Assembly: GCA_032358255.1 (NCBI GenBank) | Contig: JAULBX010031813.1 | Location: 62,001 to 126,000, forward strand | DNA: 64,000 nt | Direction: 5' to 3' | DNA from: Heterotrichella gracilis | Taxonomy: Eukaryota; Sar; Xanthophyceae; Tribonematales; Xanthonemataceae | The notes under the pieces: model-generated | Told to the model about the DNA's origin: nothing | The model's input: the letters and a program-made list of their open reading frames with translations, nothing else | The model's database searches: none | Shown here: one piece after another, positions 1-11,900 of the stretch | Numbering within the stretch: position 1 is the stretch's first letter | Layout of the letters: every line of letters starts with the position of its first letter | Program-made: the position numbers and the translations under genes

Positions 1-1052
1 TATGCGCCCCTCTGATGCGGCCCCTGATGGGGCCAGCCCTACCGCCTAGACTACTACTAAGTAGACAGCGTGGTGTTGCTTCAAACCAAGTTGCAGGTTA
101 TAGGTATATCTCAACCGTTGGTGATCGCGATGATTGTTACATTTCTTTGCCTATCCGAGGTACAGCAATTATTGTGTACACTTGCGCACGCTGAGTGCCT
201 GACATGCGGCATCATGATGCCACGCCTCTAGGTCAGGCCCCCAGGTGCCTAAAGAAGCATCCATCACATGAAGTGGCAGTGCTGTGCAGTGTTGGCAATT
301 GTCAGAAGTGCAACGGCAGCTTCGGTCTGCAAACTGCTACAAATAACTGCACGGCGCCTGCCACAACATCTGTCATGAAGTCCAACCTGCTGCCATTGAC
401 AGGCTCTCAGACGCTCAGCCACCACCGCTAGGTATTGTACACTCACACAGCTGTGGCAACTAGAAAAAGAATGTAGGAGTTGTGATACCTAGTAAGATCC
501 TAAGCTGTCTGGTTGTGGAGCAAGCAGGGTAAAATTTCCACTCTAATTGCGGAACCAACCCATCATGCTGTCCCATGCAGCAACAACAGCGCAGGACTAT
601 AGGAACAAGGCACACAAGTGTGGCCTTGGAGTTAGCCTAAGAACGAACGCAGAGAGTTTAACCATCAATGAGGAATGCAACACGGACCATCCTGCTGCCT
701 GCGCTAGCTACAAGGGGCAGGCTGCCAACTGGCACTGTATGCAGGTCAATGTGTATGATATCAAACAACTGTGACAGTCCCCCCCTTCCCCCCCAACAAC
801 TGCTGTCAATTATAAAAGTTCCAAGGCATGCTGTTCATCACCAGTACTGCGTTGGACAAGATGCGGCAGCAGCAGCGAATACCAAAATAACACACCTGCC
901 TCACTCAAAAAGAGTAAAAGGATTGCACAGACGCCATTTCCGAGACCTGTGAATGGCGTGCAAGGGTCTCCCTGGCGACACAGAGGACCGACACAACAGC
1001 CCCTGAACAAAAAAGCTAACTTTCCCGCCCCTACACACTCTCCGCTGCCCCC
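1..1052. other. Flank without a supported gene
   Basis: I see no exon chain here. The open frames on both strands lack splice-bounded conserved blocks and look like chance. The right part is the 3' flank of the MAP kinase gene, which is read leftward and stops at 1053. Confidence 0.5.
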
Positions 1053-3171
1053 TCACTGGAAGCTGTTGGACCGGAGCAGCGCCTGGTTGGCGCGCAGCAT
1101 GTCCGCCGCCGCCGGGTGCTGCGGGCGGTAACCCCCATTCTCCACCACCGTCATGTTCTGCACCGAGGACTGCAGCCGGTCCACCGCGGTGCGCTGCTGC
1201 TGCGCGTTGCCGTGCTGGTCGTACATGGGCGGCCCGGGGTACTGCGTGGGCGCCGGCGCCGGCGGCGCCCCGGGCGGCGCCATGTGCGTCTGCGACTGCT
1301 TCTGCAGGTACCGCTGCGCCTCGTGCTGGAACTCGCGCACCCGCTCGCGCGGCAGCGAGGTGGCCTGCCCCAGGTTGCTGCTGGTGGTGCCGGGCTTGCC
1401 GCCGCCCTCCAGGTGCGCAAACTGGCGCTTGAAGTTGTCCACCGCGCTGGGGAACACAAAGGTGGGCTGGCGCAGGTTGGGCCCCGCCAGGTACTCCGCC
1501 AGCATCTGCGGGTGGTACTCCAGGACCTCGCGGTAGATCAGGTCGCGCACCTCGTCCACCGTCAGCTTGTGCCGCTCAAAGTCGAAGGACAGCTTGCTGA
1601 TGGGCTGCGCGGTGGGCTCCCTGGTGGGCTGCGACAAACCTGCAAAGCCACACAAAGTCAGCGACGCGCAGTAGACGGTGGTGATGGACCACGCCACGGC
1701 TTCCAATATGAATCGCCGCAGATATTGGCCATATATCCAGGACTTGCTTTTATCATGGTAATACGTTCTGCACAAAGGGGTGGACTTTTGCTCACCTATG
1801 AAGTAAGGGTCCGCAAGGGCCTCCTCGGACGTGGGCCTGTCAGCCGGGTCAAAGGCAAGCATCCGCCTCAGCAACCGCAGCGCGCCCTGGTCTGCCTTGG
1901 GGAAGTACTGCTCCAGCGGCACGCCGGGCTTCTTGCGCATGTTGAGCAGGAACCTCCTGGCCTTCTCGTTCCGCACCTGTACAGGGCAAGCAGTGAATTG
2001 AGCAACCACTCAACCCAAATGCGATGCGTGTGTTCAAACCCCTGGAGTGCGCAGCCATCAGTGGCTGAGGGTGTGTCAGATGCAAAGCTGCAGTTGGGGC
2101 CGTGAGCGCAGTTTGGCAAACTTGCCTTGGCAATGACTTCGGGGCCAGGGGTGCCAAGCAAGTCGGTGATGAGCTCCAGCTGGTGCACCACGTTCCTCCC
2201 CGGGAACAGCGGCTTGCCCAGGAGGATCTCAGCAAAGATGCACCCGATGCTCCATATGTCAATGGCTGGGGAGTACTTTGCAAAGAACGAGCCGCACAGC
2301 TCCGGGGCCCTGTACCACCTTGTTGCCACATAGTCTGTCCAGAATATTGTGGTGGGCATGTCGTTGAATGAAGGCCTAGCCAAGCCGAAATCGCAGATTT
2401 TGAGCTTGCAGTCAGAGTTGGCCAGGATGTTCTTTGGCTTCAAGTCTCTGTGGAAGACCTTGGCTGCAAAAACACATGCAGGGTCAGCCTATGCCTCCAC
2501 AACCAGTGCAATTGTGCAGAAAACAGGCGAAAGTGCAAGCACACACCTGAGTGTATGTACTTCAATCCCCGCAGCATCTGATACAAGAAGAACTGGTGGT
2601 GCTCCGGAGTGAGGTCATCATTGGCTTTGATCACCTGCAAGTACAGTGATGCTCACCACATGACACCTCGCCATACGCATGCATTGTTGGCTGTCAGCAG
2701 AGTTGCACTGCTTTGTTGGTACTGCAGCGTCTTGCTACTGCATATGGATCCGTACCTGGTGCAAGTCAGTCTCCATAAGCTCAAACACCACGTAGATATC
2801 CTTGAACTCCCTTGGGCTTGGGGGCAGCATGATATGCTTAATCTCCACAATGTCTGCAGGGATGGTGATGCGATGTCAGCACTTCATGACAACCCCCCTG
2901 GCAAGCAAGTCTGCCCAAAAGCCGTACGCCACTGACCTGGGTGACGCAACAACCTCAGCAGCTTGATCTCCCGCAGGATTCTGGTTGCATCTGAGACGTG
3001 ATCGAACACGTTGTTGATCTTTTTAATTGCCACTTTCTCCCCAGTGTAGTTGTCCGTTGCTGAACACACAACACCATAGCTGCCCTTGCCGATGACCTCC
3101 TTGATGGCATACCGGTTAGCCTCGCCGTACTCGGCGAAGAACTCTCGGACCTCACTTGCCTTCTGCTCCAT
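1053..3171 (-). CDS. Plant group D (TDY) mitogen-activated protein kinase
   Basis: Ser/Thr protein kinase of the MAPK family, 508 aa, the output kinase of a phosphorylation cascade. Six exons: 3171-2937, 2853-2756, 2634-2547, 2463-2126, 1976-1796, 1639-1053; all joints keep frame. Visible motifs: Gly-rich loop GKGSYG (28-33), VAIK lysine (50), HRDLKPKN catalytic loop (145-152), DFGLA, and activation loop TDY (183-185) followed by [13 protein letters not shown] instead of TEY marks the plant/algal group D. After the kinase core a Pro/Gln-rich tail of about 150 residues runs to the stop, as in other group D members. Intron 4 appears to use a GC donor (AAG|GCAAGT). Start is the ATG at 3171; no competing upstream ATG was needed. 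The family identity is secure; the substrate is unknown. Confidence 0.95.
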
Positions 3172-4519
3172 GGTGCACTGGATTCATGCAAAGGAGGGAC
3201 GCGGTGAGAACCGGCACTGCCACGTTTCAGGTGGCACCCCTTGCTCGTCGAAGCTTCGCGGCAAGCCTTTTAGGCACTTACCTGCGTCCAGAATGAAGCG
3301 CGCAAGTCCTAGCTACTCCAGAATTCTCCGAGTAGAGCCTGCTTTCACCGGTTCAGTTGGACACCAGCTGTGAGGGTGATCCGTGCCGGGCATTAGCAAG
3401 TTTTTGCCCCCCACAAAAAGCACCGCCTCCGAGTCTATCCTAATTCAGCTAGCAGCAACTAATATCTACGCAAAGCCGAGTGAGCTGTTACGGTCCTCAC
3501 CATGAGAAAATCAAGACTAGCACGCCTAGGCAGGGAGTTGTTTCGGGAAGTGCCGCCAGTGCTGGACCAGTGCCTGTGGCAAATCGCCACCTCGGGTATA
3601 GGTACAGCCCTCAAGCGACTATCTAGTGTGGCCACAAACGTTCCGACACATACTGAGCGAAGCCTGTCATATAGGCCAGCTATGCAGGGCCTCGCACCGA
3701 AAGCGCCCTCAAGTCCCGGGTGCTCCTTTGCCGTTCACTGGCCACTTGACTAGTCATGGCTGATCCCATGCCTGATCATCTTCCCATCAATCGATCGATG
3801 ATGTCATATCATTTTAAATGGTATTCCCTCCCCATTTTGTCTCATGATACTACTTCCGAATTGGTAAATGGCTTGGTGTTTTTGCATGGCCACCATGCCA
3901 ATCCTTGCAGCTGCAATTCCCTGACAAGTGGCTGATGGTCATCCGTGATACCAACCCTGACCTGCAAAGCTTAGTCAACGCCACACTATGGGTTGTGCGC
4001 GAAAGCAGGCTGACAAGGCAATCGAAACAAGAAGTGTTAAAACTGTAATGAAGCATGCCATGGTGCTGCGCAGTGACACTGTCAAAAGCCAGTGTTTTTC
4101 TTCCCCCTTGAGAATGCAAAGCGCACATAACCACGCAATTGCAACCACTGCAGGAATTCTAGATGTGCAAGGAAACATATCTGTATCAACTACACTGACC
4201 TAATATTGTCTGCTCGACAGCTGCTGAAGAAATGGTGCAAGGAAAAGACCACAGAAGGGCTTGACTATTGTGCAGCTATCTCAACATCCAGGAGATACCC
4301 CAGATATTTTCTAACAAGCCATGTTGAAATCCATGAGAGTAGCCCAATAAACCTTTGAAGGCATAGCAATTCCCCAGCCCCAAGGTGATTTTCCCCATCC
4401 CCATTCCAATATCCCCGGTGTGGCACAGCTTTCCCCAACCCACCCACAACTGCAACCCCATTTGCAACCCAGTGGTGAACCCAGTCGCCAGCCTGTGGCT
4501 CTGCACCCCTCCTCCCTAT
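3172..4519. other. Intergenic region, MAPK 5' side to RavA 3' side
   Basis: About 1.35 kb between the MAPK start and the RavA-like stop. It should hold the MAPK promoter/5' UTR and the RavA 3' UTR. No further coding blocks or repeats were recognised. Confidence 0.5.
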
Positions 4520-7500
4520 CTAACCCCGCTGCGAGATACCCTTCTGGTACTGCTTGAACCTCTTTGGCAGCAGCTTCTCCAGCACACTGGCAGGCACCAC
4601 GCCCTCCACCGCTTCCCGGAGCACAAGGGCCTCACGCAGAAGGTCCTCGACCTGGAGCAAAAAATGCAATTAGGCTTTCAGCACGGGTCATGCGCACTGT
4701 GTGAACCACAGAGTACATGGAAATGCCTCTTAGTGTACCTGTGCTTGTGACTGGCCATGCGTACCTGCACCACAAATTGCACGTATGTATACTATGTATG
4801 CAAAATGGTGCACGTGCAACGCACACAGTGCGCGCTACAGATCAACACCCAACAAGATCCTGGGCTGGTGAGCTGTAGGCAATGCATGCTTCAGCTGGGC
4901 GGAGCAAGGTGTAGCATGCAGCGAGTTGAATCAATGCTCGCTTGTATTGATTTAATCATCGATTCCTTTTTTTAACAGCGCCCCGCCACCACCATGTTCT
5001 AGGTCATCAGGGGCGTCAGCATGTATGATTAAATTCTTTGTTTGATGTAAATTATAACATAAATCTAATTTTCCCGGCCCCACCTTCTTCTTGTTCTCTG
5101 TCATCTGCGGCGTCAGCGCCTGCACCGCCGCCTGCACCGTCACCTCGCTCTGCCACACAGTGGACCGCAGCTCGGGGAACTCGCCGTCCAGGGTGGCCGC
5201 CATGTTGCTGTGCCGCAACTCAAGCAGCTCCACCAGGCTGCGGCACTCAGCTGCCACCTCAGCGATCTCCTGCAGGAGAAGCGCAACACAGGTGGGTGCA
5301 AGGGGAGTGATTTAGTTCAGCGGAGGCAGGATGGTTTAAAAATGCAGCTGAAAGGCTGACGCCCTCTAGGCGACAGCTGCTGCATTGTGTCACTGCAGAC
5401 AGCTCGTGTGTACAGCCCTTTGCCAAAAATTGTCACTGCAACCTCTGACTTGCAAAATGGCAAGGCTGCATGCCACTCACTATCTGCTGCCCTTAAAACA
5501 TGACATGAGATGCCACTCCCCTAGCACATTGCTGGCAATGCATGGAGGAGCACACCCAGCATCTGGCGCAATCTGGACAATCTGGCACACCTGATGGGTC
5601 CCCTCGCTCAGCACCCTGTTGGCCCGACCAAACAGGCCGAGGAACACGAGCTCCGTCTGCTGGAGGCCTGGGTCGGAGGCGATGGTCTCAAGGATGTAGG
5701 CCTTCACCTTCTGGGCGTCATCGGGCCGGTTCCCGAGCACAAACTCCAGCAGCAGGCAGTCATACTCGTTCACCTGAAAGGCGGCCATTTTTTATTTTAG
5801 AGAAAAGGGTATTATTAGACCTGCCTAGGCAGAGCTGGGTGGTCTTTGCTTGAGCGAGCACCTACATGGCCTGTCCAAACGCACACATATCACAATCTGA
5901 ACTAGCTACATGGCTGTGCACTGCACCCCCCGCCGCCGCACCTGGTCACGCCCGTCGGCGTACGCCACCACCTGCAGCATGTTGACCGACTTCATGAAGC
6001 GCCTGTCCGACACGTACACAGGCGGCTCGCACTTGTCCTGGAGGTAGTCCCGCACGCTGGTGAGCACGTCAATCACTGCCTCGGGCACCCCCACCGCCTT
6101 GTAGGCCTTGTCAGCGCAGCTCCTGTGGGGAGGGCACACATGGGGTTGGCATCAGGTGGGATGTTGCATGCTTGTTCAAAAACATGCTGCTTTGCACATG
6201 CAGCTGTCGTTAGAATTTTGCCTAGGACATGCTGGGCAGGGGAATTGCACCTCTTTGGCGCTGTTTAGTGTATTGGCACTCCATTGTCAAGATCGCCTCT
6301 TCTGCTGGAATGCATGTATCTATAGATAAGAACTGTCAAGGCAGAATCATGTACACACTAAAAGTACATGCAGCAGCAGGGCTTACTTGAAATCTTCCAG
6401 CGTGAGGTCCACCCCCCCGCTGGGAGCAGCCTCTGATGTGCGGGAGCCGGCAGCCAGCCGCGCCAGGTTGGCGAGCTGCGACGATGACACCTGTGCCACC
6501 TGGCGCCTGATGAGGAAGCGATCGTACAGCGCGTCAAGCTCCTCGCTTTCTGGCAGCTCGTTGGATGCACCCACCTGGCGACGGTGGCGGTGGCAGTGGT
6601 TAGGGACATACATGAAGTCAATGAGAATGTCACAGGTGCAACACCAGTTGAGATGGGTGTGTGGTTTGGGTGACCACACTGTGTGCAACACGAAACAACA
6701 ATTGTGTTGCCACTGGCAGCAAAATATTGTAAGGGTTCTGACAGTTGTCCCAACATGCAAACCATGTGCATTAATTTACACATCGAAAATGCGGTCCAGG
6801 GATGCGGCAGAGCATGTGCATCCAGTTGCAGCGCACCAGGCAGAGGAGTGGCACTGAGAAGCGCTTGTTGCCGTTGTCAAACAGCCGCTCGTTCAGGAGG
6901 GTCAGCAGTGCGTTCAGGATGGCACTGTTGGCCTTGAAGATCTCGTCAATGAAGGCCACCTCGGCTGTGGGCAGGTACCCCTCGATCTGGCGGATGTACT
7001 CATCGTTCTCCAGCCCTGCATACACCCAAAGCCAGTGTGATGGCACTGTGATCGCAGGTTTGCAGGTACTACCTTTGGCGATTGCTTACCGCAGATGCTC
7101 TTCAGGGCAACAGGTTTCTGTGGATTGAGTGGTGTGGTGTGCGTGACATCATGTCCCATAGCTGGGGTTTACCTCGCATGGAGAGGGGCCCGAAGAGCTC
7201 CTCAGGCACCGAGAAACGCGTGAGCAGGCGCTCAAAGTACTTGCCACCGGTGAGCTTGCTCAGCCTCCTGCTCAGCTCCGACTTGGCGGTTCCTGGTGGT
7301 CCCAGCAGCAGCAGGTGCTCACCGCACAGGGCAGCCAGCAGCAGCAGGCGCACCTAAGGGACAGGCATAGCTGGGTTAGGGTGACGCATTCCAGCAGCAA
7401 AAAACAAGGTTAGTTGTCAGCTGTGGACAAGCTGTGCGCCACACAGCTCTGTCCCGGCATTGCTTATACCAATGTAAATGGGTGTTTGGTACTCCAGTTT

Positions 7501-8185
7501 TTGTAACAAGGGCAGCTCATCTTGTCCTGGGTGCCCCCCTAGTTCTAAGAGACACAATCACACTGCTGAGTGGGTGGTGGCCAACCCTGGCTAGGACAAG
7601 CCCTAGCGACATATACCTGCTGTGATGACAGACATACCCACACTGTGTCATGACAGCAGGCGGGCAGCAAGAACAGGTTACTAAACGTGACAGGCAGCCG
7701 TCACACACAAGCTGCGCAGGCTGTTCAGGTGCTGGCCTAACGCAACAGACATGGCAGACCATGGCGACAACGCAAGCACTAGTTACCTCAGTCTGGCGCT
7801 CCAGCAGGCCCCTCTGCAGGTCATCCACAGAGGCCTTCACTTTCGCCTTGAGCTCAGAGTCCTCTGGAATGTAGATTTCGCGTGCAGCCAGGGCGTTCCT
7901 GGCCAAGATGATAGAGTGGGTTTCATCCACCTGCTTGGTGAGGTCGGCGATCATCTGGAGGGTGGCGGAATCGTTGGCGGTGGCCTCCCCACCCGCCTTC
8001 ACGGCGTTCAAAACCCAGCTCTTGACCAGCTTGTTGTGCAGGTCCAGGGTTTGGGTTGGGCGAGAAAGGGCCACATGGCGACCCAGCGGGCGGGAGGCCG
8101 GTGCAGAGGAAGGGCCCTGGCGCCGGTGGGAGCTGGCCCCAACCTGGCACACAGGCTGCTGGGAGAGGTTGCTTCGGACTTGCAT
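4520..8185 (-). CDS. RavA-type MoxR-family AAA+ ATPase, probably organelle-targeted
   Basis: AAA+ ATPase of the MoxR/RavA branch, 542 aa. In bacteria RavA works with the VWA protein ViaA, whose homologue is the divergent neighbour. Eight exons: 8185-7787, 7353-7173, 7015-6837, 6574-6387, 6122-5942, 5773-5591, 5269-5084, 4651-4520; every joint keeps frame. Visible: Walker A GPPGTAKS (151-158), Walker B VAFIDE (213-218), sensor-1 region GASN near 255-258, and the block around FGPLSMRG and [12 protein letters not shown], very like E. coli RavA (498 aa). The first ~55 residues are Ser/Arg/Gln/Pro-rich with few acids, and the conserved N-terminal helix begins after them, so a plastid or mitochondrial transit peptide is inferred. 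The C-terminal third is helical and shows no clear LARA domain. CbbQ, the Rubisco-activating MoxR ATPase, is a more distant relative. Confidence 0.92.
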
Positions 8186-8975
8186 CTTGACTGCAGCGGT
8201 ACAAGCACTGCCCTACGAGCGTGTAGTAAACAGTGGCCCGCAACAAGGCTGTGTTGGGTTCTGGTGACAGATTATAGCGACCGCCACAGACACCCCTTTG
8301 ACACGCAACGGCAGGAGAGACAAGGACCTGATGGCGATCGTATATCGGGTGGTTGTGTGGGGCGATTCCAGTGCAATCGCTGTTGAACTTCCGAAACTTT
8401 AGTCAGCAGCAGCCAAACCTTTTCTGCACTCGACCGCCCTCTTTGAGCAGATAGGATTTTTTATCCTGTTGGCCCCTCCACATTCCTCTACATTTCATCA
8501 GGGCTGAATTGCACCGCTGCCAAACATTGGCATGGTGACCCAGGAACTCGACACATTGCAGTCCATTTACATGACCCATCTCCTGCAGCACCAAAAGCCC
8601 TTTATCTCGAGCACCTCCGCCTTTTTTGCACCCATCTTTCTAGTGCAGATGGCAGGTGATTGCTGTGCACTTCGAAACGTGATTGGTGTTCTGGTGCACT
8701 CCTTTCCAACTGCAGTAAACACATCTATTGCGGAGTGCGAAGTGTTGTCGTAGGTATCCTCTCTGCGACGAAGCCCAGGGTTACCCATCAAAGAGCACTA
8801 GCAACACAACCCCTTCACCTTGAAATAGGCCGCCTCGAGCACAACTTGCTGTCATATTGGACTGGCTCTTGCTTGTCCCTGTGTGGCCACACCTAGTTTC
8901 AGTGCCTATTTTAAAAGGCCTCTGTTGGAGGGGAACTGCAACCCATGTGTGTCTGGGTTTGAAAGCAGCTCAAAC
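8186..8975. promoter_or_regulatory. Shared divergent promoter region of the RavA/ViaA pair
   Basis: 790 bases separate the two start codons (ATG at 8185 on minus, ATG at 8976 on plus), which is short enough for one bidirectional promoter. No TATA box or other element was identified with confidence. The plus frame stays open upstream of 8976 but contains no earlier ATG before a stop, which supports 8976 as the start. Confidence 0.5.
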
Positions 8976-11900
8976 ATGCTGGGGCGTGCCTCCTCCGTCC
9001 AGGTTGCTGGACCACCCACTGTACGCCCACGCCTAATATCTGCCGGCAAGCCCCTATCCTGCCTTCACAGCACCCTTCGACCCCTGGCCACCAGCAGAGC
9101 ACTTGCCCCACGAAGGGCCAAGACTGTGCTGCGGGTGAGCAACGCTGCTGCAGCCCCCAAGGCTGCCAAGGCTGCAGATGTGCACAGTGGGCACACGGCT
9201 TTGCTGCAAGGGCTGGGAGATGTGGGCGATGTCCCTGCCGTGCACATGGCTTGGCTGCTGAGGATAGCACACATCAGGTAAGACATCCACACTTGTACTT
9301 GCTGTAAGCCCATGTACTTGTTGTCACATGTGTTTTGCCAGTCACCGCTTGATAAGAAGCTTCACGCAACTGGTGTGGATGGGGCCCTGCGTGTTGCCTG
9401 ACACCCGCTCGCCGCTGCTTGTGGCAGGACCACGCAACAAGGGGGGGACTCATCCGCAGCGCTGCAGGAGGCTGCACGTGGCCTGCTTGTGTGGCAGGTG
9501 GGTCACTTAGTTGCCATACATTTTACCAGTGTAGCAGGTTAACTTTCAGCCCTGTATGCCTTGCGCTAGCCAGCTCTGTGTGGCACTGTGTGGCAGCCTG
9601 CTTGTGTGGCAGCCACTGGCAGGTTACTGCCATAGAGTACAACTCAACGCCCGCGCTCACCATGCTCAACCACCATATGCTACACCCACCCACATACCCA
9701 CCTTGCTCATCCACTGTGGCCTACAATAAGTCACCGTTGCTTGGTTACCTGCACACGCCAGCGGTTTGTTGGGTGGTCAGTTGCACACTGTACCAGCCAT
9801 CATACTAGCAGCCAGCGTTGCACCAGCTGCAGTTCTCTCTGGCCACTGTTTGCACCAAGTGACCTTGCACAACCCGGCGTCCTGCACCGGACCTTCCGTA
9901 GCAGTCAGCCCCTGTGCCCCAAAACTCTGCACCCATGCAGCTGGTGAGCTGCTCCTTGGTGCCCGCAGGCTGCGCTCAACCGCGCGCTGCTGCCTGACGA
10001 CGAGACCCTGCGCCAGCTTGTGTCTGAGGCCGACAGCGCCTTCCCAGGCAGGGATGTGGAGCAGCTGCAGTGGCCCGACCAGCCCCTGAGGGCGGTGCTC
10101 ATACGTACGGGAATACCTAAACCCTAAACCCTGGGCTCTCTTGTTGAGAGTCGTTGGGCACCCATGTTGGATGCCTGTCGCAGGCCTGCATGCTACCCAC
10201 ACCCACATACGCGTGGGGTAACCCACAGATGCGTGGGTTTGCCTGTTCGCATGCTTGCCAGGCCATGCAGGGGTTGAGCCTTGTCCATTTTGTGTTACAG
10301 GGCGCCTGTCTCAGCTAGGGGTGGCTCGATTTGCCAAGAAGTACCCAGCGCTGCAAACCACCCTGATCAGGAGCGTGCTGGAGACGACAACCAAGTACTA
10401 CAAAACCATCACCGGGTACGCTGCTGCATAGTGCGCCTCCTGTCGTTGCGCGTCATGGCATGATCAGGCGGGGCTGCTGCGTGAGGAGTGATGCATCGGC
10501 TTTACAAGCAGCAACATGACTTGATTGATTGCCATTGTGATGCGGTGGCCTGTTAATGCATGTCTGGCTGAAACCCTGATCCCCAAACGACTTTCTGACG
10601 AGCCCTGCACCCTGAACCCCACAGGGAGGAGGAGCCGGAGCCGGAGCGTGAGAAGGACGAGTCTGGTCAGGAGTACCTCACAGTGGCGGAGTATGTCAAG
10701 CAGGAGGCGGAGCAACGGGCAGGTGGGGGCTGGGACCGGGTTCGGCAGCTGTACCATGATTGTACCATGGTTGCATCCTGAAAACAGGCGGCTGCAGCCG
10801 CCTGTTTTCAGGATGCCAGCTCCATGCACTTTTTGAGACCCGCTATTTGTATCCCAACTGTGATCTCAGTGATGCATCCCCGCTACCCACCCGCATCCCC
10901 ACCCTTGCCCTCCTGCCCCCCCGCAGCCCGCGCCAACAACAAGGCTGCCCTGCAAGCCCTTGAGGCCATCCGTGCCAAGGAGGCGGCTGAGGCAATCACA
11001 GAGGAGGAGGACGAGGAGCGTTCCACCTGGAGCACGGAGCGACAGGTAAGGGGGTGCATCTTCCTCCTTATTTGTATCGACCTTATGATGACTGGATGTT
11101 TGTAGCATGGAGCACTGAGCGCCAGGGAAGAGGTTGCAACTTTCTCCCTGTATATGGATGCTTATAGCGTTCCAATCCTAAACAGGAAAGGGCCGGGAAA
11201 GTCAAATCCCATGTTCTATAAACATTCAAATATTAACCAATGTATAGTTGGGCAAAGACCTATGATAATGACGAATATTTGCCCGCCCATTTCGATCAAC
11301 AAAATTCGTTGAGAAGGACGGGGGGCTGCTGGCAGAAGGCCGATAATAAGAATTGGACCCCAGTCTGTTTTGCAACGACAAAGGTTTCTAAAAAGGCATT
11401 TTCACCCCCACGCTAGGTGGCGGAGGACCTTGTGGCTGCCCTGATCAACCAGTGGAAGGCGCCCATCATGACGCTGTCCAGGGCTGGCAAGGCATTTGAG
11501 GGGCTGGAGGCGCTGCTGGGGGGCGCCAGGGGGGGCACATTTGACCTGCAGGTAAGGGGCCCTTATTTTTTTTGCTGGCAAGGATGCTCAGGATGGCACG
11601 TGATTGTTCTCCATCTCTGTCCCTGCCCATTGCACAGCTGTTGCCATGCCGTATTGGACATGCGGGTGCATGACTTATGACGCTACATAGTTGTGCACCT
11701 GCTCCAACCTAAACCTACACATGCTCCAACCCAAAACCCTACACCCTACACCTGCTCTAACCCAAAACCCTAAACCCAACATATGCCACTAGGTTGGGCC
11801 ACAACCATTTACCCTCTTTTCCCCCCCCGTGCTGCCCTCCCGCAGGGCAACATGTGGAAGCGCAAGGGGTGGGACGAGATGGACAAGATGCGGGAGAAAC

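Noticed and set aside
1116-2105. 329-aa plus-strand open frame over the MAPK gene
   Set aside because: It is the antisense shadow of the GC-rich MAPK exons, with Arg/Leu/Gly-heavy composition.
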